A stretch of 64,000 nt of DNA, taken from positions 1 through 64,000 of the forward strand of contig JAQYWC010000043.1 of the NCBI GenBank assembly GCA_030145245.1. Direction: 5' to 3'. Source of the DNA: Desulfobacterium sp. (GTDB lineage Bacteria; Desulfobacterota; Desulfobacteria; Desulfobacterales; Desulfobacteraceae). Shown here one piece after another: positions 59,388 through 64,000 of this stretch. The notes beneath the pieces were generated by a model, which was not told the DNA's origin, searched no databases, and was given only the letters and a program-made list of their open reading frames with translations. The position numbers were made by a program, and so were the translations under genes. The first letter of the stretch is position 1, and each line of letters begins with the position of its first letter.

Positions 59388-60089
59388 ATGTCATTTTTCA
59401 AACGACTTTTCAAAGTGGGTGAGTCCCAGGCCCACGCCGTCCTGGACAAGATGGAAGACCCTATCAAAATGACCGAGCAGGGAATCCGGGATCTGAAAAC
59501 AGACCTTACCGCTGCCATGACAAGCCTTGCAGAAGTCAAGGGAATCGGCATCCGGACCCGGAAAGAGTCAGACAAGAAAAAGAACCTTGCCCAGGATTAC
59601 GAGCGCAAGGCCATGCTGCTGCTCCAGAAGATGCAGGGCGGCCAGATGGACCCGGCAGAGGCGGAACGCCTTGCCACCGAAGCCCTCAACCGGAAGGAAG
59701 AGAGTGCGAAAGACGCAGAGCGCCTGGCAGCAGAGGCAACCGGCCATGAGAACCGGTCCGCGGATCTCCAGGGCAAGGTGAGCAAGCTCAAATCAACCAT
59801 CACCTCCTATGAGAACGATCTCATCACCCTCAAGGCCCGGGCCAGGACCGCCCAGTCCACCAAGAAGATCAATGCCCAGCTTGCCAGGATCGACAGCTCC
59901 TCCACCATCTCCATGCTGGAGAAGATGAAGGCAAAGGTCGAGGAGGACGAATCCCTTGCCCAGGCCTATGGCGAGGTGGCAGCGGCCGAAACAAGCGTTG
60001 ACAGCGAGATCGATGCCGCCTTGGGCAGTTCTTCGGGCAGTGCATCCGCCAATCTTCTGGACCTTAAGAAAAGGATGGGGATCTCCTGA
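59388..60089 (+). CDS. PspA/IM30 family protein
   Basis: A 233-residue protein predicted to be almost wholly helical. It starts with an amphipathic helix (SFFKRLFKVGESQAHAVLDKME) and continues as a coiled coil (EDPIKMTEQGIRDLKTDLT, LRRK-like EAERLATEALNRKEESAKDA), as in PspA/Vipp1 proteins that oligomerise on membranes under stress. RBS AAGGAG before ATG 59388. No PspF is adjacent. Confidence 0.9.
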   Translation: MSFFKRLFKVGESQAHAVLDKMEDPIKMTEQGIRDLKTDLTAAMTSLAEVKGIGIRTRKESDKKKNLAQDYERKAMLLLQKMQGGQMDPAEAERLATEALNRKEESAKDAERLAAEATGHENRSADLQGKVSKLKSTITSYENDLITLKARARTAQSTKKINAQLARIDSSSTISMLEKMKAKVEEDESLAQAYGEVAAAETSVDSEIDAALGSSSGSASANLLDLKKRMGIS

Positions 60090-60103
60090 TCTCCTGAATA
60101 ATA

Positions 60104-60646
60104 ATGGGATTATTTGATTTTTTCAAAAAGAAACCGGGGCCGGACCCGGTGGACCCGGTTTCCGGCCTCACCCTCAAGACAATGAAGACCGGGTATTATG
60201 TGGACTATGACCTCAAGACCTGGCAGGTGGTGTCAACCAACCGCTACGACTGGGGCGAGGGAGACCTCACCCACGAGTGGCAGCTTGAAAGCCATGACGA
60301 CATCATCTACCTGGAGCTTGAGCCCGATGATGAGGATTACTGGTCCATCAGCCGGAAACGCCCCTTCCAAAGCCTTGACGCCCGGGTGAAAAAGGTGATC
60401 ACCGAATCCGACGATGCGCCGGACACCATCACCTTCGAAGGAAAGGAATTTTTCCTGGACGAGACCGGAGGGGCCCTGTTCTATAAGGACGACGCCCCTG
60501 GCCGGGAAGTGTTCAAGTGGGACTATGTTGACGACTCAGGGAAATTTTACCTCACCATTGAACAGTGGGGAGAGACCGATTACGAGATCAGTCTTGGTCA
60601 GAAGGCTGAAGAGTACCAGTTTTCAAGTATCCTGCCCAATGCATAG
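60104..60646 (+). CDS. DUF4178 domain protein
   Basis: A 180-residue acidic protein. The short KFFKK-type start (GLFDFFKKKPGP) precedes a beta-rich domain: VDYDLKTWQVVSTNRYDWGEGDLTHEWQLE, a repeating pattern of aromatic and acidic residues known as DUF4178. Proteins with this domain are encoded beside PspA homologues in many bacteria. The function is unknown. It follows pspA by 14 bases and ends at a repeat cluster. Confidence 0.8.
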   Translation: MGLFDFFKKKPGPDPVDPVSGLTLKTMKTGYYVDYDLKTWQVVSTNRYDWGEGDLTHEWQLESHDDIIYLELEPDDEDYWSISRKRPFQSLDARVKKVITESDDAPDTITFEGKEFFLDETGGALFYKDDAPGREVFKWDYVDDSGKFYLTIEQWGETDYEISLGQKAEEYQFSSILPNA

Positions 60647-60652
60647 ATAAAA

Positions 60653-60945
60653 GGGGTCAGGCTTAGCTTATTGTCGTTATTTTTGGATTATAAAACATCA
60701 GGCAATAAGCTAAGCCTGACCCCGGCTACTTTAAGCTAAAGTTGACCCCGGCTATTCTATAATGGCTACAATAAAATAAGGTCTGGCTCTCTTTATTCGC
60801 TAAAGAGGAGGTCAGGCTTTCTTTATTGGCTTTTTTACTCGCAGGGTTATCGCATGGTTACAATAAAAAAAGCCTGACCCCGTTTTATCACAAACCTGAA
60901 AGGGATTACCACGGCCATCGCTTGCTAAAAGCCTGACCCCGAACA
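60653..60945. repeat. REP-like repeat cluster and decayed copies
   Basis: A perfect 21-base inverted repeat (60653-60673 and 60703-60723) flanks a 29-base spacer, the same architecture as at 9625-9695. Downstream to about 60945 there are weaker fragments: GTTGACCCC, GTCAGGC, several AGCCTGACCCC and a few AATAAG runs. No gene is seen between 60647 and 61025. Confidence 0.85.
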
Positions 60946-61025
60946 ATAAGTTTACCCTTGGAAATTTTTCCCCGCCTGTGTTAAGAACGAGCTAAATATG
61001 GATCTGGTTTAAAGTTGAGGTATAC

Positions 61026-61718
61026 GTGGGACTGACATGTCAACATCTTGAATATCGCTACCCCCGGAGCGAAGAATGGGTCTTCAGGGATCTGTCCTTT
61101 TGCCTGGACAGGCCCGGGTTTCACTCATTGTTCGGGCCCTCGGGCGTGGGCAAAACCTCCCTTGCCCGGGTGATCGCAGGGGAGATCAACGGTTTCAGCG
61201 GCACACTTGACCGTGGGGAGATCAACACCGTACTATACACATACAATCAGGAACGCCTGCCGGGCTGGGCCCCCATAGAAAGGCACCTTGACCGGATCAC
61301 CCCGGAAGGAAGGGAGGATCTGAGGGAGCACCTGATTGAGATCTTTGGCCTGGTTCCAGTCATGGGACAGACCTTTTCCCAGCTCTCCCTGGGCCAGCAA
61401 AACCGCATCAACCTGCTTCGCTACCTGCTGCAGGATTTCCAGCTCATGATCATGGACGAAAGCCTTGCCAACGTGGACGAGCGCTCCAAGGAAACCATTC
61501 TCCTTGAGATAAAAGAGCTCTTTCCGGACCGCTACTTTCTTTACATCTCCCACAATCTCATCGAGGTGGCCCGGTTCTGCGATCGGATCTTGCTCTTCCG
61601 GGGCATCGGGAAATCCCCCCAGTCCCTTACCTTTACCGGACTTGATACCCGGAAAACCAACCAGCCGGGACGGGACGCACTGGACGCCGTCCTCTTGGAG
61701 ATCATGAATGCTGGGTAG
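61026..61718 (+). CDS. ABC transporter ATP-binding protein (nitrate/taurine/NMT1 type)
   Basis: A 230-residue ATPase starting at GTG 61026 with TGAGG upstream. Walker A is GPSGVGKTS, the signature is QLSLGQQNR (LSLGQ rather than LSGGQ), Walker B LMIMDESLANVDE has Ser for Pro, and the H-loop is YISHNLIEVAR. It is shorter than typical ThiZ and lacks extra domains. It overlaps the permease gene by 11 bases. Transport of a small organic solute is likely; no TPP riboswitch precedes it. Confidence 0.85.
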   Translation: MGLTCQHLEYRYPRSEEWVFRDLSFCLDRPGFHSLFGPSGVGKTSLARVIAGEINGFSGTLDRGEINTVLYTYNQERLPGWAPIERHLDRITPEGREDLREHLIEIFGLVPVMGQTFSQLSLGQQNRINLLRYLLQDFQLMIMDESLANVDERSKETILLEIKELFPDRYFLYISHNLIEVARFCDRILLFRGIGKSPQSLTFTGLDTRKTNQPGRDALDAVLLEIMNAG

Positions 61719-62481
61719 ACGAATTCTTCAATTTTTCCTCATCTTTGCCCTGGGCCTGTTCGGTCTCATGGGAGTAAAATACGGACTTGGCCTGTCCGAC
61801 TACGTGATCCCGGGTCCCGGGGAGATCATCACAACCAGCCGGGCCGTTGCCCACGACTACTTTTTTGACACCCTCAACACCCTGATGGTGGCGGTCATCG
61901 GCCAGGCCATCTCCATATTCATGGCCTTTTTCGTTGGCATCACCGCCCGGAAGAGCACCTGGGCCGGCACCCTGATCAAGGCTGCGGCCTACAACATCCA
62001 GGCCTACCCCATCGTTGCCGTGGCGCCCATCATCTTCATCCTGCTGGGGGACGGGTTCACCTCACGGCTCCTCATCGCCGCCATGATCTGCTACTTTCCC
62101 CTGCTCCTGTCGGTCATCGGCATCATGGCGGAACCGGTCACGGACATGGAACATTTCTACATCGCCACCGGCCGCATGCGGTGGCAGCTGGAAGTAAAGA
62201 TCCGGGCCTTTGAAAACATTGGCAAGCTCACCACGGTGATTGCCGGCAGCTCCACCCTGGCCATGGCCGGCACCATTGTTGCCGAATTCATTGCCGCCAA
62301 CCAGGGTATCGGCCACAGCATCCGCATCGCCCTCTACCAGAGCGATCTTTCACGGATCCTCACGGCCCTGTTTCTCATCGGATTGTTTTTATCCATCTAC
62401 CAGGAGATCCTCGAAGGTGTGGGCAAGCGCCTCACATCCGGCTGGATCCTTCCAAAAGGAGTCGAAAGTGAAGACCTCTAA
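61708..62481 (+). CDS. ABC transporter permease (NMT1/taurine type)
   Basis: A 257-residue permease with about six helices. The docking loop is near MEHFYIATGRMRWQLEVKIRAFE, and AGTIVAEFIAANQGIGHSIRIAL is the family's C-terminal signature. It overlaps the ATPase gene by 11 bases and the binding-protein gene by 14, giving a compact three-gene operon. Confidence 0.87.
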   Translation: MLGRRILQFFLIFALGLFGLMGVKYGLGLSDYVIPGPGEIITTSRAVAHDYFFDTLNTLMVAVIGQAISIFMAFFVGITARKSTWAGTLIKAAAYNIQAYPIVAVAPIIFILLGDGFTSRLLIAAMICYFPLLLSVIGIMAEPVTDMEHFYIATGRMRWQLEVKIRAFENIGKLTTVIAGSSTLAMAGTIVAEFIAANQGIGHSIRIALYQSDLSRILTALFLIGLFLSIYQEILEGVGKRLTSGWILPKGVESEDL

Positions 62482-63463
62482 CCGACTTGCCCCCATTCTC
62501 GTTATTGCCCTGACCCTTGTCTCCCTGACCTGGCAGACAGCCGACTGCGGCGAGACCCTCAACTACCGGCTCAAGTGGCTGTTCAACACAAGCGTGGTGG
62601 GAGACCTCTACGCCCAGGACTTCGGCTTTTTCCAGCGGGCTGGCCTTACGGTCAACGTCAAGGCGGGCGGTCCCGAGCGGGACGCCATCCGGGAGCTTGA
62701 ACTGGGACATGCGACCTTTGGCGTGGCCTCGGCCGACCAGGTGATCCGGGCCCGGGCAAAGGGTGCCCCGGTGGTGGTCATTGCCCAGCTCTTCCAGGTA
62801 AATCCCCTCCAGTGGATCTACCGGGGGGTAAAGCCTGCCATCAACACCCCGTCCGACCTCAAGGGCCGAATCCTTGGCGTCACCTTCGGGGGCAACGACG
62901 AGACCATCATGCGCACCCTCATGGCCCGGGCAAGCCTTACGGAAAAAGATGTCACCCTGTTCAGTGTCCGGTACGACTACACCCCCTTTTACCAGGACCG
63001 GGTGGACATCTGGCCCTGCTACAGGAACGCCCAGGGAATCATGCTGGCGGACAAACTCGGCCAGGCAGGGGAAGCAGTACGCTTCTTCAATCCTGCCGAC
63101 CATGGCATCACCTTTGTGGCAAACTCGGTTGTCACTTCAGCAAAGACCCTGGAACGCAATCCCGAAATGGTCCAGGCCTTTGCCAAGGCCCTTATCTCGG
63201 GCTGGGAAGCCTCGCTCATGCCGGAGAACCGGGACAAGGCCCTGGCCGTACTCAGAAAATACAACCGGGACACCCCTGAAGAGCTTCGCCAGAAGCAGCT
63301 TGACGCCACCCGCCCCCTGGTCCTTCCCGAAAGCGGTGCAAGGGTTGGCACCATCGATCTCAAAGGCTGGAAACAGACCGAAACCATCATGCTTGAGCAG
63401 GGCCTGATTTCAAAGCCCGTCCATGTTGAAAAAGCCCTGTTCCCGGGAGGAAAGCCCCTCTAA
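62468..63463 (+). CDS. NMT1/THI5-like ABC transporter substrate-binding protein
   Basis: A 331-residue periplasmic protein with a signal peptide (residues 1-28). The fold start LNYRLKWLFNTSVVGDLYAQDFGFF and FGVASADQVIRARAKGAPVVVIAQLFQVNP match NMT1/SsuA-like proteins. The GTG start at 62468 has AAGGAG upstream and lies inside the permease end. The first pocket segment differs from ThiY (KWLFNTS instead of DWFPNID), so the ligand is probably not the same pyrimidine. Candidates are sulfonates, nitrate-like anions or other thiamine-related compounds. Confidence 0.83.
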   Translation: MKTSNRLAPILVIALTLVSLTWQTADCGETLNYRLKWLFNTSVVGDLYAQDFGFFQRAGLTVNVKAGGPERDAIRELELGHATFGVASADQVIRARAKGAPVVVIAQLFQVNPLQWIYRGVKPAINTPSDLKGRILGVTFGGNDETIMRTLMARASLTEKDVTLFSVRYDYTPFYQDRVDIWPCYRNAQGIMLADKLGQAGEAVRFFNPADHGITFVANSVVTSAKTLERNPEMVQAFAKALISGWEASLMPENRDKALAVLRKYNRDTPEELRQKQLDATRPLVLPESGARVGTIDLKGWKQTETIMLEQGLISKPVHVEKALFPGGKPL

Positions 63464-63481
63464 ATTACCCGGCGTAAAAAG

Positions 63482-63544
63482 TCACACCGGGAGGTACTTT
63501 TTCTGGGCCACTGCCACAAAAAGGCATAGTTGGTAGAGTTCCAT
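63482..63544 (-). pseudogene. Possible LysR-type regulator remnant
   Basis: On the minus strand ATG (63544) begins MELYQLCLFVAVAQKKYLPV and then stops. The first 14 residues look like the start of a LysR helix-turn-helix domain (MELxQLxxFVAVA), but nothing recognisable follows. The match is short and could be chance. The rest of 63464-63765 shows no gene. Confidence 0.3.
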
Positions 63545-63765
63545 GGGGTGTTTGCAACACCATCCCATGATATGTACCTTGAGATCGCCAGCCTTTAAGA
63601 TATTTTGTTTTCCAGCGACATCGATTTTAAGGCAATAAATTAACACTGATCAAATTCATTTCACTTCTCAACAAGCCGGACCCGCGTTTCAACATCGTGA
63701 TTCCGCAAAATACGGCAAGGCCGGAGACCACGAATCCCTGGCCGTTTCCTGTCTTGAAAATTTTC

Positions 63766-64000
63766 TCAGGAAGTTGAAAGATTACCCATAATCTTTCCAT
63801 TCAAGGGCAGACGAATAATAAAGATCGCTCCTTTACCAGGTTCAGATACCACATCCAAGGTGCCGTGATGATTATCAGTGATAATAAAATAGGAGACAGA
63901 AAGGCCAAGGCCTGTTCCGAGACCTGCCGACTTGGTCGTAAAAAAAGGGTCAAAGATCCGTTTTAGCGTGGCTTTATCCATGCCTGGGCCGTTATCCTCA
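63766..64000 (-). CDS. Histidine kinase, C-terminal part (cut by window edge)
   Basis: The last 77 codons of a sensor histidine kinase: EDNGPGM at the edge, then [26 protein letters not shown] and [13 protein letters not shown], covering the G1 and G2 boxes of HATPase_c. The gene continues beyond 64000, so the sensor and dimerisation domains cannot be seen. This end is very close to the kinase at 40882-42732 ([20 protein letters not shown] in that one), suggesting paralogues. Confidence 0.9.
   Translation of the reverse strand, partial: EDNGPGMDKATLKRIFDPFFTTKSAGLGTGLGLSVSYFIITDNHHGTLDVVSEPGKGAIFIIRLPLNGKIMGNLSTS

Noticed and set aside
62240-62467. Longer start for the NMT1-like binding protein
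   Set aside because: The extra residues lie inside the permease gene and would bury the signal peptide that begins after GTG 62468.
1-64000. tRNA or rRNA genes
   Set aside because: I looked for T-arm-type GGTTCGAATCC and rRNA core sequences on both strands and did not find any, though a covariance-model scan would be more sensitive.

Overview
The window reads as chromosome from an anaerobic, GC-rich deltaproteobacterium, most likely a sulfate reducer of the Desulfobacterales type. This is inferred from gene content: a selenocysteine-containing SelD, the anaerobic thiamine route (radical-SAM ThiH and short ThiC), indolepyruvate:ferredoxin oxidoreductase with an F420-hydrogenase-beta-like partner, a tungstate transporter, an F0-only atp operon, and many PAS/histidine-kinase and sigma-54 regulators. 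No rRNA, tRNA, CRISPR array, prophage or intact insertion sequence is visible.

Layout. 1-3.0 kb: REP-like repeats, selD with an in-frame UGA, then the F0 genes atpZ-atpI-atpB-atpE closed by a strong terminator. 3.1-4.7 kb: an acyl-CoA ligase. 4.8-14.8 kb: two converging thiamine operons, each behind its own TPP riboswitch. The plus-strand operon (thiS-G-H-F-E-C) makes TMP de novo. The minus-strand operon (thiZ-X-Y transporter, thiM, second thiE, thiD) imports and salvages precursors. They meet at a repeat cluster that supplies the thiD stop codon. 15-18.4 kb: a GAF-PAS-PAS protein, an ABM-domain protein and a diguanylate cyclase. 18.6-22.3 kb: FrhB-like protein plus IorA and IorB. 22.3-28.5 kb: M48 protease with TPRs, NUDIX hydrolase, MscS channel and CorA/ZntB-like transporter.

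28.6-32.5 kb is the most unusual part. A sigma-54 activator faces a sigma-54 promoter with three upstream palindromes. The promoter drives a decaying cluster: a small charged ORF, a SpeD-like SAM-decarboxylase-family gene split by an in-frame stop, a deleted acyltransferase-like gene and an N-terminally truncated PLP decarboxylase. 32.5-42.7 kb: hybrid kinase, NfeD/NfeD/FloA membrane operon, hemolysin III, more repeats, and a histidine kinase overlapping a B12-binding radical SAM gene.

42.9-47.7 kb: a trp operon (trpE-G-D-CF) with a textbook Trp-Trp-Trp leader and attenuator; trpBA are absent. 47.7-53.9 kb: LysM protein, FGE-like protein, a lone flagellin, CNT nucleoside transporter, lysophospholipase-like hydrolase, metallophosphoesterase and J-domain protein. 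54-56.7 kb: tungstate ABC transporter tupABC. 56.7-60.6 kb: TetR regulator overlapping a NifU-like scaffold gene, divergent from a K+ channel-YbjN-PspA-DUF4178 stress cluster. 60.65-60.95 kb: repeats. 61-63.5 kb: a second NMT1-type ABC transporter without a riboswitch. The right edge cuts a histidine kinase.

Starts were moved from the longest frame where a Shine-Dalgarno sequence argued for it. All functional calls are by motif recognition from sequence, without database searches.
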